Positions 1 through 5,294 of a stretch of DNA of 5,367 nucleotides are shown in pieces. Numbering within the stretch: the first letter of the stretch is position 1; each line of letters starts with the position of its first letter. The stretch comes from an uncultured Lachnospiraceae bacterium (lineage in GTDB: Bacteria; Bacillota_A; Clostridia; Lachnospirales; Lachnospiraceae), in contig CAJUGZ010000062.1 of assembly GCA_910585855.1 (NCBI GenBank), positions 10,886 through 16,252 of the forward strand. The letters run 5' to 3'. The position numbers were made by a program, and so were the translations under genes. The notes below the pieces were generated by a model that did no database searches, was not told where the DNA came from, and worked only from the letters and a program-made list of their open reading frames with translations.

Positions 1-585
1 AGATTGTTCATACCCAGAAAAAATATAAAATGATTCAAAAAGTATTTTGTTTAGATAAAACCGTTTGGTTTGTATTATGATGAAGTAGCACATTTTTTTT
101 ATAGTGCACGAAAATTTGGAGGAAAACTAAAAGTATTAAATGCACATGCACAGTTTAATCAAGAAGAGGATGCAACGCCAAGGTTTTTGGAAGCACAGTT
201 GTTGTCTGGCAATATTCCTGTTCAGATGTATATGAATTTTAATTCACCGATTTGTGAATGGGGATTAATTTTAATTGGAGAAAAGAAAATCGCAATTTAT
301 GATTATTTTAAAGATATTTTAATTGTATTAAAAAACGATCAGCAACATTATGCAAAAGATGTATTGAAAACTTCTCTTTCCTTTTTCATTCAATTTTGGA
401 AAGGTTTTATAAAGAATGGTGTAGCTATGATAAGGGGAAGTTTGCTGTATGGGCATGATCGATGTTTGGAAAAATTTGCAGAAGCCATTCAAACAAATAA
501 AAGATGTTTTGAATTAGGGGGTGAGTTAGGACAAGAAGTGATAGAAGCCATGAATGAGGTAATTCAATATGCAAAGGAGAAATAA
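1..585 (+). pseudogene. Gfo/Idh/MocA-type oxidoreductase, C-terminal part, probably frameshifted
   Basis: The frame from 70 to 585 encodes about 170 residues that read like the C-terminal half of a Gfo/Idh/MocA NAD(P)-dependent sugar oxidoreductase. A 'YYDEVAHFFYSARKFGG' stretch resembles the conserved H-containing segment after the Rossmann domain. It is followed by beta-rich sequence ending in IGEKKIAIYDYF, and by the family's usual helical tail (LEKFAEAIQ, then GGELGQEVIEAMNEVI). Family members are about 330 residues, so the N-terminal NAD-binding half lies upstream of the window. No ribosome site precedes the TTG at 70, so I do not think translation starts there. Upstream, the frame starting at base 3 is open until TGA at 78-80. 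Dropping one A from the A4 run at 57-60 joins the two frames as ...CLDK-PFGLYYDEVAH.... The likely role is oxidation or reduction of an activated sugar for surface glycan synthesis; the substrate is unknown. Family assignment is fairly firm, the frameshift less so. Confidence 0.6.
574..580 (+). promoter_or_regulatory. Ribosome binding site deciding the start at 587
   Basis: AAGGAGA lies 6 bases before the ATG at 587 and inside the end of the preceding gene. An in-frame ATG at 569 sits upstream of this site and has no site of its own, so 587 is the better start. The upstream stop codon ends at 585, so the two genes are effectively coupled. Confidence 0.8.
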
Positions 586-586
586 T

Positions 587-940
587 ATGTTAAGCTGGAT
601 TCTTTTGTTAATTTATGTATTAGCTTCTTCTTTTGGAATGATTTTGATAAAAAAGGGGGGTACAGGAAGTAATATAGTAATTTCGAAAGAAAATTTTCAT
701 ATACAACTTTCTTGGATCTTGTTATTAGGACTTGGATTCTATGTATTTAGTTTTTTATTATGGATATTTTTATTGCAGATGTTTAATTTAACTTATATTT
801 CTCCAATGGCATATGGAATTACTTATATTTGTATTATAATTTTATCAAAATTATTTCTTCAAGAATCGCTTTATAAAGAGCAGTTAATTGGTGCAGTAGT
901 GATTATAATAGGAATTTTTATAATAAACTACAAAAAATGA
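587..940 (+). CDS. Small EamA/SMR-type four-helix membrane transporter
   Basis: This is a 117-residue, very hydrophobic protein with four predicted membrane helices: roughly 3-22, 43-64, 70-91 and 99-114. The length and pattern fit single-domain drug/metabolite transporters (SMR or EamA-like, including ArnE/ArnF-type proteins). Recognisable family features are the SSFGMILIKKG segment in helix 1, the SPMAYGITY segment entering helix 3, 'FLQESL' with its conserved Glu before helix 4, and the glycine-bearing LIGAVVIIIGIFII of helix 4. Such proteins usually work as dimers. In sugar clusters some move lipid-linked sugars across the membrane, and the setting between sugar enzymes and a glycosyltransferase suggests that role rather than drug efflux. 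The gene follows the oxidoreductase with one base between them. An A6G6 run at 649-660 lies in the first 25 codons. The family is firm; the cargo is inferred. Confidence 0.8.
   Translation: MLSWILLLIYVLASSFGMILIKKGGTGSNIVISKENFHIQLSWILLLGLGFYVFSFLLWIFLLQMFNLTYISPMAYGITYICIIILSKLFLQESLYKEQLIGAVVIIIGIFIINYKK
649..660 (+). repeat. A6G6 homopolymer tract inside the transporter gene
   Basis: Six A followed by six G are read in frame as AT-A AAA AAG GGG GG. The in-phase heptamer A AAA AAG is the same string used at bacterial -1 frameshift sites such as dnaX. The gene is intact at the present length. A change of one base in either run would close the frame early. Confidence 0.75.
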
Positions 941-958
941 AAATTAGATATATCATAG

Positions 959-964
959 AGGAGG
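959..964 (+). promoter_or_regulatory. Ribosome binding site of the epimerase/reductase gene
   Basis: A perfect AGGAGG lies 4 bases before the ATG at 969. It marks 969 as the true start. The larger downstream open frame that begins with GTG at 1058 has no comparable site, which supports reading the two pieces as one broken gene. Confidence 0.75.
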
Positions 965-968
965 AACA

Positions 969-1798
969 ATGAAAGTAATTGTAACAGGTGCTGCAGGTTA
1001 TATTGGAAGATATGTAGTAAAAGAATTATTAAGTACGGGGGGGTAGACGTAACAGCGGTGGATTTACATTTTCAGGAAGTGAATAAAGGAGCAAAGATAT
1101 TAGAAACAAATATTTTTTCAGGAGATAAAAAAGTTTTTGAAGAATTGGGCAGTCCAGATTTATGTATTCATATGGCATGGAAGGATGGATTTATTCATAA
1201 TTCCACAACTCATATGGAAAATTTATCGAATCATTTTATATTTTTAAAAAATATGATTGATAGAGGATGCAAAAGAATTGCTGTTATGGGAAGTATGCAT
1301 GAGGTAGGGTATTGGGAAGGAGCAATTACTGCGGATACTCCATGTAGACCATTGTCACAGTATGGAATTTCTAAAAATGCATTAAGGGAAGCTGTTTTAC
1401 AATATGCAAAAGATAAAAATACAAATATTTATTGGTTAAGAGGATTTTATGTAATGGGTGATGATCTGAAAAATTGTTCTATATTTACAAAAATACTGCA
1501 GGCAGAAAAAGAGGGAAAAGAAACGTTTCCATTTACGACAGGAAAAAATAAATATGATTTTATTGATATAAAAGATCTGGCAGCACAGATTGTAGCTGCA
1601 AGTACACAAGATGATTATACAGGAATTATTAATGTTTGTACAGGAAAACCAATTTCTTTAAAAGATAAAGTGGAATTATTTATACAAGAGAATCATTTAA
1701 AAATAAAATTGGATTATGGAGCATTTCCAGATAGAGTATATGATTCCCCTATTATTTATGGAGATAATACAATAATTAAATATATTATGAACAATTAA
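969..1798 (+). pseudogene. NAD-dependent epimerase/dehydratase-type sugar reductase, frameshifted in a G7 run
   Basis: The first piece (969-1046) starts at an ATG behind AGGAGG and encodes MKVIVTGAAGYIGRYVV..., the TGxxGxxG dinucleotide-binding motif of extended short-chain dehydrogenases. It stops at TAG 1044-1046, just after seven G at 1037-1043. The second piece continues in another frame to 1798. It carries the expected later parts: VDVTAVDLH (strand 2, cofactor specificity), GSMHEVGY with the catalytic Ser region, and YGISK (the Tyr-x3-Lys pair). Five G in the run would give ...LLSTGVDVTAVD..., which matches the family spacing best and a protein of 275 residues; eight G would also restore the frame. 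Members reduce or epimerise nucleotide sugars. A dTDP-4-keto-6-deoxyhexose reductase (6-deoxytalose type) is possible, but the sequence does not settle it. The lesion may be real decay, sequencing error or reversible slippage. Confidence 0.8.
1037..1043 (+). repeat. G7 homopolymer causing the frameshift
   Basis: Seven consecutive G sit inside AT-rich coding DNA, immediately before the premature TAG. Lengths of 5 or 8 restore one continuous frame; 7 does not. It is the longest G run in the window. Confidence 0.9.
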
Positions 1799-1885
1799 AA
1801 GCAGATGTTTTGAAAATATTTTTATGATGGATTTAGTTTGTATAACTTATCATTTCAATAAATAACGAAAATTAGGGAGAAGATT

Positions 1886-2686
1886 ATGAGAGAAAAATAT
1901 ACAGAATCTGATATTACAGTTGTAATATGTGCTTATAAAGAGTGCAAGTATTTGGAGGCATGTATTTTATCAATTTTAGCACAAACAAAAAAAGTTTTGG
2001 TAAAAATATCAACTTCTACGCCAAATACTTTTATTGATGTATTAGCAGAAAAATATCAACTTGAAGTATTTGTAAATCCACATGGCGGACATACACAGGA
2101 TTATAATTTTGCATTAAAACAGATTAAAACAAAGCTGGGGGTTTTGGCACATCAAGATGATTTATTCGAGTCTAGATATATTGAATGTTGTTTGAAAGAA
2201 TTAAATCATTCTAAGAAACCAATTATTGTTTTTACTGATTATTTGGAAATACATCAAGATAATATTGATTGGAAACCTTCTGCTATGGTAAGAATTAAGA
2301 AATTATTAATGTGGTCCGTAAAGATAAAATGGCTGAGAGGAAAATACTTTGGAAAAAGAATGTTACAATGTATAGGAAATCCGATTACACATCCTAGCGT
2401 CATGTATGTGATGGAAGAAATGCCAAGACAGTGTTTTCGAAAAAAGTATAAAGCATCTATGGATTGGGATTTATGGGAAAGGCTGTCGAATAAAAAGGGA
2501 GAATTTTTGTATGTAGATAAAGTGTTACTTTATCATAGAATGAATAAAGAAAATACAACTGCATTATTAATAGAATCTACAAACTGCCGTTATCAGGAGG
2601 AATTAGAAATCTTAGAAAGATTTTGGTCAAAGAAAATAGCAAGGTTTATTATGAAATTTTATTCAAAAGCACAAAAATATTATTAA
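1886..2686 (+). CDS. Family 2 glycosyltransferase (GT-A fold)
   Basis: This is a 266-residue protein with no membrane segment, expected to act at the inner face of the membrane. ITVVICAYKE (10-19) is the first strand of the nucleotide-binding fold, usually written VSIVIPVYN. HQDD at 89-92 occupies the place of the DxD motif that binds metal and nucleotide-sugar phosphate. IGNPITHPSVMY (163-174) and MDWDLWERL (192-200) match the acceptor-site region, where the ED/xDW Asp is usually the catalytic base. YHRMNKENTT (216-225) and the helical tail ending LERFWSKKIARFIMKFY are typical of clostridial polysaccharide GT2 enzymes. AGGGAGA at 1874-1880 precedes the ATG by 5 bases. The gene lies 87 bases after the broken epimerase and is the last gene of the glycan cluster in view. 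Donor and acceptor cannot be told. A G5 run is at 2137-2141 and the frame is intact. Confidence 0.88.
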   Translation: MREKYTESDITVVICAYKECKYLEACILSILAQTKKVLVKISTSTPNTFIDVLAEKYQLEVFVNPHGGHTQDYNFALKQIKTKLGVLAHQDDLFESRYIECCLKELNHSKKPIIVFTDYLEIHQDNIDWKPSAMVRIKKLLMWSVKIKWLRGKYFGKRMLQCIGNPITHPSVMYVMEEMPRQCFRKKYKASMDWDLWERLSNKKGEFLYVDKVLLYHRMNKENTTALLIESTNCRYQEELEILERFWSKKIARFIMKFYSKAQKYY

Positions 2687-2698
2687 AATTATAAAAAA

Positions 2699-2909
2699 AT
2701 TGATTTATTGTGTAAAAAGAGAAAAGAAGAAGTGAAACAATTTTTAGAATGAGTAGTGCTTATGTGCAATGTGCAAAATTATGGAAGATATGAGAAATGA
2801 AGTACAAAAGGCAGAATTAAAAAGCGCAAGAGAAATAGCAAAAAGAATGAGGAAATTATTGCTTGAAGAATTAAAAGAATTTGAAATTAAGGTTATGCAG
2901 TTAGAATAA
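2699..2909 (+). pseudogene. Degraded remnant of an Rpn-family (PD-(D/E)XK) putative transposase gene
   Basis: Two pieces in different frames can be seen. Bases 2723-2752 encode KEEVKQFLE and then stop. Bases 2722-2748 are identical over 27 bases to 3965-3991 in the intact nuclease gene downstream. Bases 2769-2909 encode a 46-residue frame beginning MCKIMEDMRNEVQKAE and continuing SAREIAKRM, which resembles the C-terminal region of many Lachnospiraceae 'Rpn family recombination-promoting nuclease/putative transposase' proteins (family knowledge, not searched). The nuclease core with its D...ExQ residues is absent. The C-terminal piece does not match the intact gene's own EGR-repeat tail, so the remnant may come from a different subfamily, or be a mosaic of two. 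There is no ribosome site before the ATG at 2769, so expression is doubtful. Confidence 0.65.
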
Positions 2910-2950
2910 TTACTCAATTATATCAATAAAAATCAATATGGTAACAACAT

Positions 2951-2990
2951 TAGAGTGTATAGAAAAAAGTCTATGCACTCTATTTAAATT
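2951..2990 (+). terminator. Probable Rho-independent terminator
   Basis: Bases 2951-2963 pair with 2970-2982 in a 13-bp stem (T-AGAGTGTATAGA against TCTATGCACTCT-A), with one G-U pair and a six-base AAAAAG loop. A T-rich but interrupted tail follows (TTTAAATTTT). It lies about 40 bases after the remnant's stop and would end transcription coming from the glycan cluster. The stem is strong, the tail mediocre. Confidence 0.65.
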
Positions 2991-3092
2991 TTACCATTGT
3001 GGATGAATTAGCCAAAATTATCTGTTCTAATAGGTTCTTTCTGTAATTTGAGTATTCCTATATAATGAAAATAATGAAGTTGCCTAAATATC

Positions 3093-3128
3093 AAAAAGAA
3101 GTATATGGGCTAAACATACTCTTTTTTT
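3093..3128 (+). terminator. Weak terminator-like hairpin with T7 tract
   Basis: AAAAAG plus AGTAT (3093-3104, one bulged A) pairs with ATACT plus CTTTTT (3116-3126), and the run of seven T continues to 3128. The loop is 11 bases. The stem is almost all A/T, so function is uncertain. Confidence 0.3.
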
Positions 3129-3251
3129 GTATACTCTGCATGGAAGCAGAATCTACAAAAAATTCTAGGTATCTTCACAAAAACCCAAGATGTTCTAATT
3201 ATTCTCTGAAGTTGCAGGCAAAGGAAACGAAAAACTTTCTCTTACTGCTAG

Positions 3252-3291
3252 TTAGATAACAATAGAAAATGTTTTCTATCTAAACTTTTTT
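3252..3291 (+). terminator. A/T-rich inverted repeat followed by T6
   Basis: TTAGATA (3252-3258) is complementary to TATCTAA (3277-3283). An alternative inner stem is ATAGAA (3262-3267) with TTCTAT (3274-3279). Six T follow at 3286-3291. It may be a terminator or only an A/T-rich palindrome. Confidence 0.35.
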
Positions 3292-3399
3292 CATTTAAGT
3301 ATATTTCCTATTTCGTTAATTTTTCTTTGAAATTGTAGATAAGCAACTTAATATTATATGATTTTAATAAAAGCCTAATTGCAGGTTTTGAAAAAATTC

Positions 3400-3428
3400 T
3401 GGACAAATAAGAATTAAAATGATAAAAT
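3400..3428 (+). promoter_or_regulatory. Sigma-A-type promoter of the Rpn nuclease gene
   Basis: TGGACA at 3400-3405 (five of six consensus bases) and TAAAAT at 3423-3428 (five of six) are separated by exactly 17 bases. Transcription would begin near 3435, just before the ribosome site AAGGGGA (3444-3450) and the start codon at 3462. This gives the nuclease gene its own short leader, independent of the glycan cluster. Confidence 0.65.
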
Positions 3429-3461
3429 TGAAAAAATAAAAGAAAGGGGAAAAACTATCAT

Positions 3462-4460
3462 TTGGAAGATAAAATTGTTTTATCCAGCAACAATCGTATG
3501 AGTCGAGAGTATCATGATAATTTATTTAAGGAAATTTTTCGAAAAGAAGATTCAATAAAAGAATTACTTCAATTTATCGGAGTAAATAAAAAAGAAGAAA
3601 AGATAGAAATTCGTATAGTAGAACCTGTATTAGTGGGAAATCGTCAAAATGATTTATCATTTTTGCTAAATGGAATTTTTTATTATTTTTTAGAACATCA
3701 ATCGACTGGAAATAAAAATATGCCCATTCGTTTGCTGTTTTATGTTTGTCAGGCATTGGAACATTATATAGATGGAGAAGATTTATATAAAAAGAAAGAA
3801 ATTGAAATACCAGAAGTAAAGTGTTATACTATATTTACAGGACTATGTTCGAAAGCCCCCGAACAGTTAGAAACGATACAAAGACTTTCTGACTTATATC
3901 TTTCAAGGGAAAAACAGGAGATTGATTTAGAATTACGTGTACATTGTTTTCATATGGAAATGACAAAAGAAGAAGTGAAACAATTTTTAGAGGAAGAGAA
4001 GATGCCGGACCGGTTTCGAACGATGAAAAATCTTGTTGTACAATATGCAATATTTGTGAATGTGGTAAAATATGGGATATGGAAACAAAGTGTAACGATT
4101 GATACACAGAAAGCGAAGGAAATCGTAGTAGAAACGTGTGAATTGTTTTTAAAAAAAGGATATTTAACGGAATTTTTGACACGTAAGGAGGTTATCAATA
4201 TGGCAGTGGAGCAGTTAAGCAGAGAGGAAATTCTTTTGATTGAAGGAAGGGAAGAGGGAAGAATAGAAGGAAGAGCAGTGGGAAGGGAAGAAGGAAGAAT
4301 AGAGGGAAGGACAGAAGAGAGAGAAAAAATGATTTTAAGGATGTATCAGAGGGGAATGAATATTTCTGATATTGAAGATATTATAGAAATGCCAGTATCA
4401 GAAATTAAAAAGCTGCTGGATATTTCGAAGCAGACAAAACATTCGACATTATCTAGCTAA
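3462..4460 (+). CDS. Rpn-family recombination-promoting nuclease / PD-(D/E)XK putative transposase
   Basis: This is an intact 332-residue protein. Residues 19-27 (DNLFKEIFR) match the family's opening motif. NDLSF (Asp64) followed by EHQS (Glu78 and Gln80) and MPIRLLFY is the characteristic PD-(D/E)XK core of this family, with Gln in place of the usual Lys. All three core residues are present, so the nuclease may be active. Studied relatives (E. coli RpnA) cut DNA and raise RecA-independent recombination; whether the family truly transposes is unproven. Residues 262-285 are two copies of a 12-residue GREEGRIEGR-type repeat, and 290-321 form a small helix-turn-helix-like tail. The start is TTG, 11 bases after AAGGGGA; ATG at 3498 (residue 13) is an alternative. 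A 27-bp stretch recurs in the remnant upstream. No flanking terminal inverted repeats were seen. Confidence 0.85.
   Translation: MEDKIVLSSNNRMSREYHDNLFKEIFRKEDSIKELLQFIGVNKKEEKIEIRIVEPVLVGNRQNDLSFLLNGIFYYFLEHQSTGNKNMPIRLLFYVCQALEHYIDGEDLYKKKEIEIPEVKCYTIFTGLCSKAPEQLETIQRLSDLYLSREKQEIDLELRVHCFHMEMTKEEVKQFLEEEKMPDRFRTMKNLVVQYAIFVNVVKYGIWKQSVTIDTQKAKEIVVETCELFLKKGYLTEFLTRKEVINMAVEQLSREEILLIEGREEGRIEGRAVGREEGRIEGRTEEREKMILRMYQRGMNISDIEDIIEMPVSEIKKLLDISKQTKHSTLSS
3965..3991 (+). repeat. 27-bp direct repeat, copy 2 (copy 1 at 2722-2748)
   Basis: The 27 bases encoding KEEVKQFL here are identical at 2722-2748. The copies are 1243 bases apart in the same orientation. This shows shared ancestry of the remnant and the intact nuclease gene, and is a possible site for recombination between them. 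Confidence 0.9.
4245..4316 (+). repeat. Two tandem 36-bp units in the nuclease gene
   Basis: Units 4245-4280 and 4281-4316 are near-identical purine-only-like G/A-rich repeats encoding GREEGRIEGRAV and GREEGRIEGRTE. As each unit is 12 codons, gain or loss keeps the frame. Such EGR/EGK repeats between the nuclease core and the C-terminus are common in this family and often vary in copy number. Confidence 0.85.
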
Positions 4461-4496
4461 GAAGTATTTTATATATCTTATAAATCTGAAATTTAT

Positions 4497-4502
4497 TATA
4501 AT
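4497..4502 (+). promoter_or_regulatory. Possible -10 box for the DIP1984-family gene
   Basis: A perfect TATAAT lies 62 bases before the ATG at 4564, but no good -35 box is found at 16-18 bases upstream and the surroundings are almost all A/T. A TTGACT at 4517-4522 lacks a fitting -10. The gene may have its own promoter here, or be read through from the nuclease gene; no terminator is evident between them. Confidence 0.25.
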
Positions 4503-4563
4503 ATATTAATAGATATTTGACTTTCAGTAAAATTAAAAAAATTAGGAAAGGAGAAAAAATAGA

Positions 4564-5019
4564 ATGAAGTTAGCAGAGGCTCTTCATTTGCGTGCAGATT
4601 TGCAAAAGAGAATTGCACAGACAAGTGAGCGTTTAAAGTTAAATGCAAAGGTGCAGGAAGGAGATAGTCCAGCCGAAAATCCAGAAGAATTAATGGAAGA
4701 ACTCACAAGAGATATAGAAAGACTGCAGGAATTGATTACAAAAATTAATCTAACAAACAGTCAGACCAAATCAGAAGGAATAACTTTAACAGAGATGATA
4801 GCGAAGAAAGATACACTTAGTTTAAGGACATCGATTCTTCGTGGATTTTTAGAAGAAGCAAGCCAAAAAATTGAGCGCTATTCTACAAAAGAAATCCGAA
4901 TTTTTAGTACAGTGAATGTACGAGATCTTCAAAAAAAGGTAGATGATTTATCACAGGAATTAAGGTTATTAGATGTAAAGATACAATCTCTAAATTGGAC
5001 AGTAGATTTAATAGAATAG
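4564..5019 (+). CDS. DIP1984-family protein (function unknown)
   Basis: This is an intact 151-residue soluble, mostly helical and strongly charged protein. It matches the DIP1984 family, sometimes labelled septicolysin (a name without functional support). Hallmarks are the opening MKLAEALHLRADLQKRIAQ, the NAKVQEGD stretch at 27-34, the PEELMEEL helix from 40, INLTN at 61-65, and the GITLTEMIAKKDTLSLR segment at 72-88. The last helix (about 118-141) has coiled-coil character (LQKKVDDLSQELRLLDVKI), so an oligomer is likely. Family length is about 150 residues, so the gene is complete. AGGAAAGGAG at 4544-4553 sits 10 bases before ATG 4564. It stands alone between the nuclease gene and the right-hand junction, and nothing nearby points to a job. 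Assignment is from memory of the family pattern. Confidence 0.85.
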   Translation: MKLAEALHLRADLQKRIAQTSERLKLNAKVQEGDSPAENPEELMEELTRDIERLQELITKINLTNSQTKSEGITLTEMIAKKDTLSLRTSILRGFLEEASQKIERYSTKEIRIFSTVNVRDLQKKVDDLSQELRLLDVKIQSLNWTVDLIE

Positions 5020-5057
5020 AAAAAATAAAATAAACATAAAATAAAATAAAAAATTAA
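5020..5057. repeat. A/T-only low-complexity tract (AAAAT/ATAAA units)
   Basis: About 38 bases directly after the DIP1984 stop consist of repeated AAAAT/ATAAA units with a single C. DNA of this kind bends easily, and is the sort of target that Tn916-like elements and some insertion sequences choose. It marks the point where sequence character changes, since bases to its right contain many G/C-rich words. Confidence 0.6.
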
Positions 5058-5107
5058 GATAGGTAGTCTATATGGGCGAGTATAACCCGTAGGTGACGGG
5101 CTTTCAT
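5054..5107 (-). pseudogene. 17-codon minus-strand frame, probably the 5' stub of a truncated gene
   Basis: Reading leftward from ATG at 5107-5105, the frame encodes MKARHLRVILAHIDYLS and stops at TAA (5056-5054), at the edge of the A/T tract. Its ribosome site is excellent (AGGAGGTG, 7 bases between AGGAGG and ATG), which is unlikely by chance and argues that a translated gene begins here. I do not recognise the product. Two readings are possible. It may be the first codons of a longer gene cut off where foreign DNA joins the A/T tract, or a genuine short or leader peptide. No gene follows it on the minus strand within the window, which weakens the leader reading. The stop codon seems to be supplied by the A/T tract. 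Confidence 0.45.
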
Positions 5108-5129
5108 CTAAACACCTCCTAAAGTGGAG
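5086..5129. other. Overlapping small hairpins with pseudoknot potential
   Basis: CCCGT (5086-5090) pairs with ACGGG (5096-5100), leaving AGGTG as a five-base loop; that loop is complementary to CACCT at 5113-5117, giving an H-type pseudoknot on either strand. CTCC (5116-5119) can instead pair with GGAG (5126-5129). These are mutually exclusive choices around the minus-strand ribosome site. The stems are short and no covariation is available, so function is unproven. Confidence 0.35.
5113..5120 (-). promoter_or_regulatory. Near-perfect Shine-Dalgarno sequence on the minus strand
   Basis: The minus strand reads AGGAGGTG, complementary to the 3' end of 16S rRNA, ahead of the ATG at 5107-5105. 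On the same strand it can pair with CACCT (5095-5091) in the coding part, and its GGAG (5119-5116) with CTCC (5129-5126) just upstream, so it could be masked. Confidence 0.55.
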
Positions 5130-5281
5130 CGGAACGGAGTATAACGCAAAAGTATTTTAATACTCAGCATTGTTACACTTGTATTATTAGAATTTAATTT
5201 TATTACCATTATACTGACAGATAGACGAGGGAGAGGATAGGGGTAAAATTAGTTTTTTATTTGGAAAACATAGCTGAAATT

Positions 5282-5291
5282 GGAAGGAAGG
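5282..5291 (+). promoter_or_regulatory. Ribosome binding site for the rightmost partial frame
   Basis: GGAAGGAAGG precedes the ATG at 5295. The left GGAAGG is 7 bases from the start codon, a good distance. A TTG at 5280 in the same frame lies ahead of this site and is unlikely to be used; a TAG at 5271-5273 closes the frame upstream. Confidence 0.5.
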
Positions 5292-5294
5292 TCT

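Larger units (their letters stand above)
2910..3399. other. Gene-free stretch with several inverted repeats
   Basis: About 490 bases lie between the nuclease remnant and the promoter of the intact nuclease gene, with no coding region I can support on either strand. The longest frame, 3065-3259 plus (64 codons), has no ribosome site and its product resembles nothing I know. The stretch holds three inverted repeats listed separately (2951-2990, 3093-3128 and 3252-3291). The remainder is A/T-rich without recognisable motifs. Confidence 0.6.

Noticed and set aside
569..586. Upstream ATG at 569 as start of the membrane protein
   Set aside because: It would add a charged MQRRNN leader ahead of the first helix and place the good ribosome site (574-580) inside the gene; 587 fits better.
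1058..1798. Second piece of the epimerase as an independent gene starting at GTG 1058
   Set aside because: It lacks the NAD-binding motif and a proper ribosome site, and its first residues continue the family pattern from the preceding piece.
3065..3259. 64-codon plus-strand frame in the gene-free stretch
   Set aside because: It has no ribosome site before the ATG, its composition is random-looking, it overlaps a terminator-like hairpin, and its product resembles no family I know.
3574..4198. Three minus-strand open frames inside the Rpn nuclease gene
   Set aside because: They overlap a well-supported plus-strand gene with recognisable motifs and lack ribosome sites; they are antisense shadows.
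2697..4470. Terminal inverted repeats or target duplications framing the Rpn genes as an insertion sequence
   Set aside because: I found no matching ends on either side of the remnant or the intact gene by eye.
5151..5164. AGTAT-TTTA-ATACT hairpin as terminator
   Set aside because: It has a five-base A/T stem and no clear T tract; too weak to call.
5208..5215. TATACT on the plus strand / TATAAT on the minus strand as promoter
   Set aside because: Neither has a convincing -35 box at 16-18 bases; in A/T-rich DNA such -10 matches are common.
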